This document shows positions 25,775 through 34,736 of a stretch of DNA of 64,000 bases, one piece after another. The DNA comes from Natrinema longum (GTDB lineage: Archaea; Halobacteriota; Halobacteria; Halobacteriales; Natrialbaceae), in contig NZ_CP071463.1 of the NCBI RefSeq assembly GCF_017352095.1, positions 1,674,001 to 1,738,000 of the forward strand, read 5' to 3'. The notes under the pieces were generated by a model. It was not told where the DNA came from. It searched no databases and saw nothing but the letters and a program-made list of their open reading frames with translations. Every line of letters starts with the position of its first letter. The stretch's first letter is position 1. A program made the position numbers and the translations under genes.

Positions 25775-27706
25775 TTATACCGGTTTGCCACACTGTTCGA
25801 TCGCCTCGCGAACCGCCTCGGTCCGGCCGATGAGCGTAATGTGATCACCGTGCTGGAGTTCGACGTCGGGGGTCGGCACTTCGCTCGTCCCGTTGCGGCT
25901 CACGAGGGCGATGAGGACGCCGTTCGGGAGCTCCCCGCCGAGATCGACGATCTGCTGTCCGACGAGGGCCTCGTTGGTGACCTCGATTTCCTGTACGTCG
26001 CCGGAACGACCGAGTTCGGACATCCAGTTCGAGAGCGCGGGGCGTTCGATCTGGTTGTCGATCGCCCACGCGGTCGACTCGGCCGCCGAGATCGTCTCGA
26101 CGCCGAGATTCTCGAAGGCCGACGCGTTCGACGGCTGGTTCGCCCGGGCAATCACGTTCTCGACGTCGAAGTTCGACTGCGCGAGCTGTGCCACGAGGAG
26201 GTTCGCGTCGTCGTCGCCGGTCGCCGCGACGACGGTTCTGGCGTTCTCCGCACCGGCCCCGCGTAACACATCGACATCGGTCCCGTCGCCCTCGCGGGCA
26301 GTGAATCCGTCGTTGCGAAGCTCTTCGAGGACCGACCGATCCTCCTCGATCAGTACTACGTTTTCGCCGCGCGCTTCGAGCCGTTCTGCCAGCGAGCGAC
26401 CGACGCGGCCGCCGCCGATGATGAGTACACGCATGGGTATCACGTCGAGTTTCTCCGCGATCTGCCGGGCCAGGCCGCCCTCGAGGACGACCGACACGAG
26501 GATGACGAGGAAGACCGTTCCGACGAGCAGGTCCGCGCCAGGCGGGTTCGTCGGCGGGGCACCGCCCTCCGAGACCCCGGTCTGCAGCCGGATCGCGAAC
26601 AGAGTCGCGACCGACGCGGGGATAATACCCCGCGGGCCGACGAAGCTCATGAACAGCGTCTCCCGGAACGTAAACCGGTCGCCTCGGGTCGTCAGAAAGA
26701 CCAAAAGCGGTCGCAAGACGAACATCACAGCCACGACGACGGCCACGCCGCCGAGCCCGAGCGCGAACAACTGCTCGAACTCGAGCAGTGCCGCGAGCGT
26801 GATGAAGACGAACGAGAGGACGATCAGCGTAATGTCGCCTTTGAACGCCTCGATCTCCTCCTCGTAGGGGAGTCCGGCGTTGCCGAGGATCAGTCCGGCC
26901 GTGGCCGCGGCCGCCACGCCCGCCTCCGAGAAGACGTAATCGGCCGCCCCAAAGGCGACGATCGCTCCCGCGAGGGTGAGCAACCGGGCGTTTTGCGGTG
27001 CGTTGTCCGGCGAGAGATCGACGTACTGGAGCACCGACCAGACGACCGCGGCGACGACGACGCCGACGAGGAGTCCCGTCCCGAGCCGCTCAGCGAACAG
27101 TTGCAGGTAGATATCGGCGTGGGTCTCCTGAACGGTCATCGCTTTGAACAGTACGACCGCGAGGATCGCCGCCGTCACGTCGTTGACGATCCCCTCCGTC
27201 TCGAGAGTTGCTGCGACCCGATCCCGGACGGGGACGACCTTCAGAATCGGCGTGACGACCGTCGGTCCCGTCGCGATCAGGAGCGCACCGATCAACAGCG
27301 CGATGTCCCAGTTGGCACCGAGAAAGAACCGGACCGCGCCGGCGGTGCCGAGAAACGCGATGGCCGCGCCGATCGTGGTCAGCCGTACCACGGCCGCTGG
27401 TGCCTTTTTGATCTTGTCGATCTTGAGATGGAACGCCCCCTCGAACACGATGATGGCGACCGAGAGCCCGACGATCGTCGAGAGTCCGCTCTCGCCGAAG
27501 GAGTCGATGGTCAACACGCCGAGCCCTTCCGGTCCGATCGCGACGCCGGAGGCAATGAGAAAGAGGACGCTCGGAACGCGGAATCGGGCCGAAAGAAGCT
27601 GTGAGACGACGCCGAGACCGACGATCGAGGCGACCAGGAGGAGCAAATCGGCACCGCCTTCTGCCCCGGTCATAGTCGTCGCTGTCGCCCTGCGTTCGGT
27701 CGACAT
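25775..27706 (-). CDS. CPA-type cation:proton antiporter with C-terminal TrkA-N and TrkA-C domains
   Basis: A 643-residue fusion: 12-13 membrane helices at about 20-400, a NAD-binding RCK (TrkA-N) domain at about 412-530 opening with VLIIGGGRVGRSLAERLEARGENVVLIEED, and a TrkA-C domain to the end (EIEVTNEALVGQQIVDLGGELPNGVLIALV). The membrane part has the antiporter helix ATGPTVVTPIL and GIVNDVTAAILAVVLFKA, with the Asp of the ND pair. It exchanges Na+ or K+ for H+, gated by nucleotide binding to the RCK part. ATG 27706 and ATG 27673 (MTGAEGGAD) are both possible starts; the second puts the first helix nearer the N-terminus. Confidence 0.92.
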   Translation of the reverse strand: MSTERRATATTMTGAEGGADLLLLVASIVGLGVVSQLLSARFRVPSVLFLIASGVAIGPEGLGVLTIDSFGESGLSTIVGLSVAIIVFEGAFHLKIDKIKKAPAAVVRLTTIGAAIAFLGTAGAVRFFLGANWDIALLIGALLIATGPTVVTPILKVVPVRDRVAATLETEGIVNDVTAAILAVVLFKAMTVQETHADIYLQLFAERLGTGLLVGVVVAAVVWSVLQYVDLSPDNAPQNARLLTLAGAIVAFGAADYVFSEAGVAAAATAGLILGNAGLPYEEEIEAFKGDITLIVLSFVFITLAALLEFEQLFALGLGGVAVVVAVMFVLRPLLVFLTTRGDRFTFRETLFMSFVGPRGIIPASVATLFAIRLQTGVSEGGAPPTNPPGADLLVGTVFLVILVSVVLEGGLARQIAEKLDVIPMRVLIIGGGRVGRSLAERLEARGENVVLIEEDRSVLEELRNDGFTAREGDGTDVDVLRGAGAENARTVVAATGDDDANLLVAQLAQSNFDVENVIARANQPSNASAFENLGVETISAAESTAWAIDNQIERPALSNWMSELGRSGDVQEIEVTNEALVGQQIVDLGGELPNGVLIALVSRNGTSEVPTPDVELQHGDHITLIGRTEAVREAIEQCGKPV

Positions 27707-27857
27707 ACTGACGCTGCTGGTCCGTCCATTCGCCTCGACAGACTCAGTCCAACCGGTTAACTCCTGTGAGAACCGGCCGTGCTGTCGTTGGCAACCCAGT
27801 ACCGAGCCGCTCGAACCTCGTGAGAGAGTGAACGCGACCGTACCCCGCCGGGAACGC

Positions 27858-29804
27858 TCAATCGTCTCCGTAGATCCGTTCGATGCGGTCCTCGAACCGC
27901 TCGAGGATGACGCGTCGTTTCTTCTTCATCGTCGGGGTGAGCATGTCGTTTTCCTCCGTGAACTCCAGGGGCACGAGTTCGAACTGCTTGATCGTCTCGT
28001 GTTTCTCGAAGTTCTCGTTGACTCTGTCGACCTCCTGCTGGACGTATTCGCGGACCCGGTCGTCGTCACAGATCGCTTCGGGGTCGTCGGGCAGATCGAT
28101 CCCCTCCGTGTCGGCCCAGTCGCGGATGTGGGGCGTGTTGGGGACCAGCAACGCGCCGATGAACTTCTCGCCGTCCCCGACGACCATCGCCTGCTCGACG
28201 ATCTCGCTGGCGGCGAAGGCGTCCTCGATCGGGCCGGGTGCGACGTTTTTCCCCGTCGAGAGGACGATGATCTGTTTGACCCGATCGCGGAACTCGAGGT
28301 AGCCGTCGGGCCGCAGGTGGACGATGTCACCGGTCCGGAACCAGCCGTCCTGCGTGAACGCACCCTCGGTCGCCCCGGGTTTGTTCAAGTAGCCCTGCGT
28401 GACGTTCGGTCCCTTGACGAGGAGTTCGCCGACCTCGCCGGGGTCGTCTTCGAACGCCTCCTGGTCGGCGACGGTCTCGTCGACTCGCAGGTCGACGTTG
28501 ACGAGCGCCGGACCGATCGTTCCGATCTTCACCTCCTCGGGCGGGGTGCTCGTGACGACCGGTGACGTCTCGGTCAGCCCGTACCCCTCGTAGATCGGGA
28601 GCCCCATCGCGTGATAGAGCCGACAGAGTTCCGGCGAGAGGCTCCCGCCGCCGCTGATGAGGATCTCGATATCGCTGCCCAGCGCCTCCCGAACCGACGA
28701 GAAGACGAGTTTGTCGGCCAGTGCCTGCTTGGCGTTCAGAATCGCTCCCGGCGAGTCGGTCCGCTGATACTCGACGCCGACGTCCGTGGCCCACTCGAAG
28801 ATCCGTTCGGAGATCGCCGATCCGCTGGCCTCCTCGCGGATGGCGTCGTAGATCTTCTCGTAGACGCGAGGGACGCTCGTGGCCGCCGTCGGGCTGACCG
28901 TGCTGAAATCCTCCTGGAGCGTGTCCGGACTCTCCGCGTAGGCGACACAGGCACCGCTCGCAAAGAGCACGAAGTGGCCGGCCGTCCGCTCGAAGACGTG
29001 TGCCAGCGGCAGGTACGACATCGCCAGCGACTCGTCGTCCAACACCGGTACGTCGTCGCCCTTGTCCGGCCGCGGCCCGATCCGCTTTCGGATCCCGTTG
29101 ACGTTCGACCGGAAGTTCTTGTGGGTCAACTGTACCCCTTTGGGCTGGCCCGTCGTTCCGCTCGTGTAGATCAGGCTCGCCAGATCGTCGAATTCGGTCT
29201 CCTCGATCCGCTGTTCGTAGGCCTCGAGGTCGAACGTTTCCTCGCCGCGAGCGTATACCTCACCGAGCGTCAGGATATCGTCGCGGTCGTCGTAGCCGTC
29301 GAAGTCGTCGATCGAGACGATGAACTCGAGGTCCAGATCGGCCTCGACTTCGAGGACGTTCTCGAGGAGGGCCTCGTTCTCGACGACGACGCCGTCGGCG
29401 TCGGGGTCGTCGAGCAGGTATCGGACCTGATTCGGCGAGGAACTCGTGTAGACGGTCGTGACGACTGCGCCGGCCCCCAGCAGGGCGAAGTCCGACTGGG
29501 CCCACTCCATTCGGGTGTTCGAGAAGAGGCCGATCCGATCCCCCGCCTCGACTCCCAGGTCACGAAACCCTGCCGAGAGCATGCGAACGACGTCGCGCAT
29601 CTCGGCGTAGGAGATCGTTCCGAACTCGCCGGACGTCGCAGCGGGAAGCACCGACCCGGTGAGCGACCGGTCGTAGACGCCGCCTTTGTACTTCTGTGCC
29701 GGCCGATTCGCATTACGCTCGGCCGAGTCCTCGAACATCCGTGCGAGCGTCGTCTCCCCGATGACCTCGTCCTCGTACTCTCGTTCGGCATCCCGCCAGT
29801 CCAT
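27858..29804 (-). CDS. Long-chain fatty-acid--CoA ligase (AMP-forming)
   Basis: A 648-residue acyl-adenylate enzyme that joins a fatty acid to CoA with ATP. The ATP loop LIYTSGTTGQPKGVQLTHKN, the A5 motif YEGYGLTETSPV, A7 GWFRTGDI, A8 YLEFRDRVKQIIVLSTGKNVAPGPIE and the C-terminal lysine region TPTMKKKRRVI are present. The length and LSTGKNVAPGPIE match the long-chain (FadD15/ACSBG-like) branch. With the thiolase at 20430 it may serve lipid or side-chain breakdown. The 150 bases to the antiporter and a repeat-bearing upstream region suggest that it is transcribed alone. Confidence 0.93.
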   Translation of the reverse strand: MDWRDAEREYEDEVIGETTLARMFEDSAERNANRPAQKYKGGVYDRSLTGSVLPAATSGEFGTISYAEMRDVVRMLSAGFRDLGVEAGDRIGLFSNTRMEWAQSDFALLGAGAVVTTVYTSSSPNQVRYLLDDPDADGVVVENEALLENVLEVEADLDLEFIVSIDDFDGYDDRDDILTLGEVYARGEETFDLEAYEQRIEETEFDDLASLIYTSGTTGQPKGVQLTHKNFRSNVNGIRKRIGPRPDKGDDVPVLDDESLAMSYLPLAHVFERTAGHFVLFASGACVAYAESPDTLQEDFSTVSPTAATSVPRVYEKIYDAIREEASGSAISERIFEWATDVGVEYQRTDSPGAILNAKQALADKLVFSSVREALGSDIEILISGGGSLSPELCRLYHAMGLPIYEGYGLTETSPVVTSTPPEEVKIGTIGPALVNVDLRVDETVADQEAFEDDPGEVGELLVKGPNVTQGYLNKPGATEGAFTQDGWFRTGDIVHLRPDGYLEFRDRVKQIIVLSTGKNVAPGPIEDAFAASEIVEQAMVVGDGEKFIGALLVPNTPHIRDWADTEGIDLPDDPEAICDDDRVREYVQQEVDRVNENFEKHETIKQFELVPLEFTEENDMLTPTMKKKRRVILERFEDRIERIYGDD

Positions 29805-29948
29805 ATATGCGTGCGAGTGGTTCCCGTGCGATAAAACGTGATGAAACTGGTTGCATCGTTGATAGCGTTTATAACCCTTCCGCGAACCGGCGAAAAATCC
29901 CGGTCATAGCCGGTTTCGGCCACGTGACGGAAACGGACCGACGGCCAC

Positions 29949-30024
29949 GGAACCGACAGACGGTCGACGGAACCGACAGACGGTCGACGGAACCGACAGA
30001 CGGTCGACGGAACCTGACAGACGG
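29949..30024. repeat. 20-base tandem repeat, about 3.8 copies
   Basis: Units starting GGAACCGACAGACGG and ending TCGAC lie at 29949-29968, 29969-29988 and 29989-30008 without a mismatch, then a diverged partial unit to 30024 with one inserted T. They sit between the start of the acyl-CoA ligase and the end of the MBL gene. Identical copies suggest recent expansion. Confidence 0.9.
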
Positions 30025-30052
30025 GGGGTGGTCGAGACGAGCGGGAACGGCG

Positions 30053-30973
30053 TCACTCCCGGTGGTCGAGATAGCCGAGGACGCCGCGGGTGTTCAGCCT
30101 CGCCTCGGCGCTCGACTTCTCCTCGCCCCAGACGTCGTCCATCTCGGCCGCTTCGGCGAAGTGGTCGACGACCGTCTCGTCGTCCGCGAGCTCTCGGCGC
30201 TTGGCGGCGACCGCGTCGACCCACTCCTCGAGGACCGTCGCGTACTCCTCGAGTGCCCCCTCGACGTCGTCGCCGATGTAGCGCGGCCCGAAGTGGGGGT
30301 AGCAGAACACGTTCGGATCGAGTTCGGCCAGCGTCTCGAGGTCCGCGAGACACTGCTCGAGGTCGAAGTTCGACGGCGGTGACGTTTCCCTGATCTGCTC
30401 GGTTTCGGGCACCCAGATGCCGGCGGCGTCGGCGACGAAAACGGCGTCGTTGGCGAGGTCCTCGAAGACGACCTGGTGGGGTGCGTGACCGGGAGCCTCG
30501 TGGGCGCGCAGGTCGTGGGTCCCGAGGTCGATCGTGTCGCCGTCTTCGATCTCGACGATCCGCTCTTCCGGGATCGGCTCCGGCTCCACGTAGTACTCCC
30601 ACTGTTCGCCGACGGCGTTTTTCGTCCCCGCGACCAGCCGCGAGGGGTCGGCCATGTGGTCGGCCCCGAGGGCGGGGACGTAGACGTCGGCGTTCGGGTA
30701 GTCCGCCGCGAGAAAGCCTGCACCGCCCGCGTGGTCGAGATGAACGTGTGTCAGTGCGATGACCTCGAGGTCGTCCTGTGCGATCCCGACCTCGTCGAGT
30801 GCGTCACGAAGCAAATCGTAGTTGGTTCCGATGCCGGTGTCGACGACGGCGGGACGGTCGTCGTCGAGGACGTAGACGGCCCCGTATTCGCTCGTGTCGT
30901 ACATTCCGGTATCGAGATAGTAGAGATCCGAACAGTCACCGGCCGTGACTTCGCGAACGTCTCCGATTGCCAT
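30053..30973 (-). CDS. MBL-fold metallohydrolase
   Basis: A 306-residue metallo-beta-lactamase-fold enzyme with the dinuclear metal motif THVHLDHAGG, an early PAVVDTGIGTNYD, the later HEAPGHAPHQ histidine and AVFVADAAG with the bridging Asp. The fold covers glyoxalase II, lactonases and many hydrolases; the C-terminal helical extension of about 80 residues (VEGALEEYATVLEEWVDAVAAKRREL) resembles the single-domain glyoxalase-II-like group but the substrate is not identifiable. Start ATG at 30973. Confidence 0.9.
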   Translation of the reverse strand: MAIGDVREVTAGDCSDLYYLDTGMYDTSEYGAVYVLDDDRPAVVDTGIGTNYDLLRDALDEVGIAQDDLEVIALTHVHLDHAGGAGFLAADYPNADVYVPALGADHMADPSRLVAGTKNAVGEQWEYYVEPEPIPEERIVEIEDGDTIDLGTHDLRAHEAPGHAPHQVVFEDLANDAVFVADAAGIWVPETEQIRETSPPSNFDLEQCLADLETLAELDPNVFCYPHFGPRYIGDDVEGALEEYATVLEEWVDAVAAKRRELADDETVVDHFAEAAEMDDVWGEEKSSAEARLNTRGVLGYLDHRE

Positions 30974-31235
30974 ATCTGTAGCCTGTCATCGGACAGCATA
31001 AAAGCTCGCGTCGCGGCGACCTCCCGTGACGACGACGACGTCCGCGACCGTCGATTTCGCCGAGGCCGCGTCTTCGTGGCGACGTTGCCACGCGCCACGG
31101 TGGACGGCACCGCCGCCGCAGATCGCAGCGACTGGACGTCACTGTACACCCGGTCGCACAACGTCAATACCCGATCGAACGACGTCGATACACACCCGGT
31201 CGCAGGAGGGCACTAGGGTCGGTCTGGACCCCGTT

Positions 31236-32165
31236 TCAGTGGTTACGACAGCTCGAGTCCTCGGTCGACTGCTTCCATTCGCCGATGCCGGAGGGATCGA
31301 GGTGGACGTGTGCGTCTCCGACGTCCTCGACCCCCCGCAGACGGTCGACCAGCGCCGATTCGATGTCGTGGGCCTCCCGGAACGGCATGTCGCCGTCGAC
31401 CTCGACGTGGACCTCCACCTCGAGGACGGTCCCGTCGTAGAAGACGGTCAGGTCGTGGACGCCCTCGACGGCGGGGTGGCCTCCCAGGCAGTCGGTGATC
31501 TCGGCGCGTTTCTGCGGGCCGGGTGCGGCACCGATGAGGTAATCGACGTTTTCCCTGCCGATCTCGACCCCCTGATAGACGACCAGCAGGCTGACGAGCC
31601 CGCCCGCGATGGGGTCGAGCATCGGGAGATCGACCAGCACGCCGAGGACGCCGACGATCGCGGCGACCGAGGTATAGATGTCGTTCAGACAGTCTTTCGC
31701 GAGCGCCGCGAGCGCGGTCGACTGCAGGGACTCGTTGATGCCGATCGTGTAGCGATAGACCAGATACATATCGGCGATCGAGAACGCGAGCGCCACGAGC
31801 AACAGGACGCTGAACTCGATATCGGGGCCGGCGACGAGCCCCTCGACGGACCGGTAGAGCAGGTTCAATCCGAGGAGTGCGATCACCGCACCGACGAACA
31901 GCGCCGTCAGGGGCTCGATTCGGGTGTGGCCGTGTGGGTGGGTATCGTCGGGTTCGTCGAACGCACTTCGCCCCCAGACGAGGACGACGACGCTCGCGAC
32001 GAGATCCGCGACGGAGTGGGCCGCGTCCGCGAGCAGTGCGACGCTCCCGAAGACGTACCCCGCCGCTCCCTCGGCGACGATCTTCACGACGTTGCCGAGG
32101 ACGTTCGCCCACGACGCCCGCGCGAACGCACTCCGGCCGCCGTCCGCGCCACCGGCTTCGGACAT
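31236..32165 (-). CDS. Cation diffusion facilitator family transporter
   Basis: A 309-residue metal exporter, six helices plus a C-terminal cytoplasmic dimerisation domain (VEGVHDLTVFYDGTVLEVEVHVEVDGDMPF). Metal-site pieces: LADAAHSVADL in helix 2 and KDCLNDIYTS in helix 5. The second is a DxxxD motif, which in this family is associated with manganese rather than zinc (HxxxD); the first is HxxxD-like, so metal identity is open. The short His-rich HPHGHTRIEP loop lies between helices 3 and 4. I start at ATG 32165 (MSEAGGADGG); a dyad lies immediately upstream. It diverges from the crcB pair. Confidence 0.92.
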   Translation of the reverse strand: MSEAGGADGGRSAFARASWANVLGNVVKIVAEGAAGYVFGSVALLADAAHSVADLVASVVVLVWGRSAFDEPDDTHPHGHTRIEPLTALFVGAVIALLGLNLLYRSVEGLVAGPDIEFSVLLLVALAFSIADMYLVYRYTIGINESLQSTALAALAKDCLNDIYTSVAAIVGVLGVLVDLPMLDPIAGGLVSLLVVYQGVEIGRENVDYLIGAAPGPQKRAEITDCLGGHPAVEGVHDLTVFYDGTVLEVEVHVEVDGDMPFREAHDIESALVDRLRGVEDVGDAHVHLDPSGIGEWKQSTEDSSCRNH

Positions 32166-32185
32166 GACTGGTCCTAGAGCCAGTC
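32166..32185 (-). promoter_or_regulatory. Dyad touching the start codon of the CDF gene
   Basis: GACTGG (32166-32171) and CCAGTC (32180-32185) with an eight-base spacer begin one base upstream of the CDF start codon. Occupation by a regulator here would block initiation, and as RNA it could form a hairpin. A metal-responsive operator is a guess from position. Confidence 0.4.
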
Positions 32186-32274
32186 TAACCTTGGGTCTTT
32201 TCGTTCCGTTCCTCGAGTCGATGGCAGCCCCATCGCAATCATCAAGACGAGCCGCTGAGAGGGAGCAGACGACT

Positions 32275-32327
32275 GGGCGCTGGGGGCCGCCCGATCCACC
32301 CGCCAAGCGGGTCGTGCCGGCTCACGT
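32275..32327 (+). ncRNA. Candidate fluoride (crcB-motif) riboswitch
   Basis: 61 bases before the first crcB ATG a structure resembles the fluoride riboswitch: GGGC (32275-32278) pairs with GCCC (32289-32292) around a ten-base loop; a second hairpin ACCCG (32298-32302)/CGGGT (32308-32312) follows; and GGCTC (32319-32323) can pair back to GGGCC in the first loop as the pseudoknot. Element order and loop length match the bacterial class as I remember it. Several nucleotides highly conserved in that class are changed here (the first GAUG reads GCUG), so it may be a divergent form or chance. Confidence 0.4.
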
Positions 32328-32387
32328 CCCCGGTCGACGCAACACGTGTCACGCGTCGATCGGCCGACGCTCCCGCCGAACACCGCC

Positions 32388-32795
32388 ATGACAGACGCTC
32401 ACCCTCTCGTTCGACTCGAGACGCTCGCATTGATCGCCGTCGGCGGCTTCGCCGGCTCGAACCTCCGGTTCTTCGCGATGGGGCAGTTCCCGGACGTGCC
32501 GTCGATCGTCATCGTCAACGCCGTGGGGAGCGCCGTCCTCGCCGTGCTGGTGTACGAGGCGGAGTATACGGGTCATCTCACGTCCCGAACCCGGCTCGTC
32601 TTCACGACGGGGTTTCTCTCCTCGCTGACGACCTACAGCACGTTCGCGCTCCAGACCGCGCTCGCCTCGAGTCCGCTCGCGGTGGTGGGAATCGTCGCCG
32701 CCAACTACGGACTCGGAGCCGCCGGCGTGCTCGTGGGACGAGGGATCGCGCGCCGAATCGCGGGCCCGCACTTGGCAGGTGGTGAGCCAACATGA
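32388..32795 (+). CDS. crcB: CrcB/Fluc fluoride channel, subunit 1
   Basis: A 135-residue four-helix membrane protein of the Fluc family, which lets fluoride leave the cell passively. Marks: GGFAGSNLRFFAMGQF, the NAVGSAVLAVLVYE helix with the conserved Asn, and TGFLSSLTTYSTFALQT with the phenylalanine-box region. It overlaps the second crcB by ATGA (32792-32795). Two adjacent genes are expected to form an antiparallel heterodimer, unlike the homodimers of single-gene species. I start at ATG 32388 (MTDAHPLV). Confidence 0.93.
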   Translation: MTDAHPLVRLETLALIAVGGFAGSNLRFFAMGQFPDVPSIVIVNAVGSAVLAVLVYEAEYTGHLTSRTRLVFTTGFLSSLTTYSTFALQTALASSPLAVVGIVAANYGLGAAGVLVGRGIARRIAGPHLAGGEPT

Positions 32796-33205
32796 GTCCG
32801 GTCGGAACGGTCCTCACGGCGCTCGTCACCCTCGATCCCGAACCGGCCCACGTCGTCGGCACTGGCGGCGCGATCGGCGCGATCCTCCGGTACTGGGTCG
32901 GCCAGCGAATCGCCGGACGGGTCCCGAACGACCGCCTGCCCCTCTCGACGTTCGTGGTCAACGTCGTCGGCAGCTTCCTCTTCGGCCTCGCCGTCTTTGC
33001 CGGTGTGAGTGAATCGACGCTCCGGCTCGTCGGAACCGGCATCTGTGGGTCGTTCACCACGTTCTCCTCGTTCTCCGTCGAAACGGTTCGGCTGTACGAG
33101 CGCGGCGACCGCGTCCGTGCGATCGGCAACGCCACGGCCAATCTCGCCGGGTCGCTCTCGGCGATCGCCCTCGCGTGGGGGGTCGTCGCCGTCGCCCCCG
33201 TCTGA
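32792..33205 (+). CDS. crcB: CrcB/Fluc fluoride channel, subunit 2
   Basis: A 137-residue partner of the upstream channel protein, with GGAIGAILRYWVGQR, NVVGSFLFGLAVF and TGICGSFTTFSSFSVETVRL (both phenylalanines of the fluoride pathway region present). The start overlaps the previous stop (ATGA) and is preceded by AGGTGGTGA, a good ribosome binding site, so the two subunits are made in coupled amounts. About 22 extra residues at the N-terminus precede the first helix. Confidence 0.93.
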   Translation: MSPVGTVLTALVTLDPEPAHVVGTGGAIGAILRYWVGQRIAGRVPNDRLPLSTFVVNVVGSFLFGLAVFAGVSESTLRLVGTGICGSFTTFSSFSVETVRLYERGDRVRAIGNATANLAGSLSAIALAWGVVAVAPV

Positions 33206-33417
33206 GACGGCCGACTGTCGGTCAGTGCCGGCCCAGCCGCGACCCGCAGTGGGGTGGACCGGGACCCGGCAACAACAGCCCGGTTGAAAACCGACCGGCA
33301 AACGGAAGCGCATCCGTTAGCGATCGTTCAGAAGTGGTACCGACCCACACGGTCTCGAGCGATTCGATCGCGTTCGATCCACGGTAGGTTTATGGTTGGA
33401 CTCCGTCATTCGCCGCC

Positions 33418-33993
33418 ATGGAGGCTCGCCGAGACGCGTGGCAAATCTACCGCGAGTCACTCCCGATTCTTATCGTCAGCCTCGCTGGTGGGATTTTCGC
33501 AGGGTCAGTACTCGGCTCCGAGGGAATGACCGAAGGGTTCGAACGGTTTCCGGGGCTGTTGTTGTTACTCCCGGCCTTCCTCGCGACCCGCGGGAACGTC
33601 TACGGCGCGATGGGGGCGCGGATCTCGAGTGGGCTCCACCAGGGGATGATCGATCCGTCGTTCTCGTGGAATCGGCGGCTGGTCAACGCCGTCGCCGCCT
33701 CCTTCATCAACGGGATCGGCATCTCGGTGTTCATCGGCGTCCTCTCGTGGGCCATCCTGTGGGTGCTGGGACGAGACTCCGCTGGGTTGATCGAACTCGT
33801 CGGTATCATGCTGATCTCGGGCGTCCTGACCTCGACGACGCTGATCTTCGGCTTGCTGGCGCTGGTCTTTGCGAGCTACGAGCGCGGGCTCGACCCCGAT
33901 AACCTGATCGGACCGATCGTTACCACGCTCGGCGACGTCTTCGGCGTCGTCTTCCTGTTCGTCGCCATCACCGTCGTGGGAGGGATCTTCTAA
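33418..33993 (+). CDS. MgtE-like divalent cation transporter, first half-domain
   Basis: A 191-residue membrane protein with five helices, equal to one integral MgtE/SLC41 domain without the N-terminal and CBS regulatory domains of bacterial MgtE. Family marks are RESLPILIVSLAGGIFAG, LLLLLPAFLATRGNVYGAMGARISSGLHQG and, near the end, IVTTLGDVFGVVFLF with the Asp that lines the Mg2+ site. Its TAA stop shares one base with the next gene's ATG, so the two halves are translated together and probably form the pore as a heterodimer. Confidence 0.9.
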   Translation: MEARRDAWQIYRESLPILIVSLAGGIFAGSVLGSEGMTEGFERFPGLLLLLPAFLATRGNVYGAMGARISSGLHQGMIDPSFSWNRRLVNAVAASFINGIGISVFIGVLSWAILWVLGRDSAGLIELVGIMLISGVLTSTTLIFGLLALVFASYERGLDPDNLIGPIVTTLGDVFGVVFLFVAITVVGGIF

Positions 33994-34574
33994 TGGCGGC
34001 CACCGGTCCCGACGAACCGACCGACACCTGGGCGATTCGCAGCATCGTCGCCACGATGTTTCCCATCCTGCTCGTCCTCTCGATGCTCGAGATGGGATCC
34101 GGGTACGTCCTCGAGGAACTCGAGGAGACCTACCTCACGAACCCCACGTTGCTGGTGCTCGTCCCGGTGATGATCGGGATGGGCGGCAACCTCGGCGCGA
34201 TCCTCTCCTCGCGGCTCTCGACGCGGCTCCACCTGGGGCTCCTCGAGTTCGATCCTCGAGACGACGTTCTCTGGACGAACATCCTGGCGATCCTGGGACT
34301 GGCAGCGACGATCTTCACGGCGCTTGGCATCACTGCCTGGCTGGTCGGCCACCTCATCGCGGCACCGATGGCACTTACTGACCTCCTGCTCATCTCGGTC
34401 ATCAGCGGCATGCTGCTCGCCGTGATCGCGATCGTCCTCAGTATCGCCGCGACCTACGTCTCCTACACGCAGGGGCTCGATCCCGACGACACGACGATTC
34501 CGGTCGTGACAAACCTCTGTGACATCCTCGGCGTGATCGTCCTCTCTGGGATCGCGATCGTCGTCCTGAACTGA
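33993..34574 (+). CDS. MgtE-like divalent cation transporter, second half-domain
   Basis: A 193-residue partner to the preceding gene, with MFPILLVLSMLEMGSGYVLEELEE, LLVLVPVMIGMGGNLGAILSSRLSTRLHLG and IPVVTNLCDILGVIVLS (Asp again in the metal-site helix). In eukaryotic SLC41 both halves are fused; here they are separate genes overlapping by a single base (TAATG). No CBS domain is present in either, so regulation must come from elsewhere, possibly from the convergent PhoU/TrkA-C protein at 34737. Substrate could be Mg2+ or another divalent ion. Confidence 0.9.
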   Translation: MAATGPDEPTDTWAIRSIVATMFPILLVLSMLEMGSGYVLEELEETYLTNPTLLVLVPVMIGMGGNLGAILSSRLSTRLHLGLLEFDPRDDVLWTNILAILGLAATIFTALGITAWLVGHLIAAPMALTDLLLISVISGMLLAVIAIVLSIAATYVSYTQGLDPDDTTIPVVTNLCDILGVIVLSGIAIVVLN

Positions 34575-34736
34575 GACCGGCCGCTGGGACACGCACGAGG
34601 CGACGGTCCAAGCGAAGCGACTCGCGTCTCGCGGGCAGTAGATGGCTCGAGAAGGGACGTTCTCCCGTCGTATCTTCACCTTGTGACGGGAACCACTTAA
34701 AGCGGAGCCGCAGCGGGCAGTCGTCGACGGCCCGCG

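Noticed and set aside
29949-30024. CRISPR-like repeat
   Set aside because: Units are contiguous without spacers and no cas gene is nearby; it is a simple tandem repeat.
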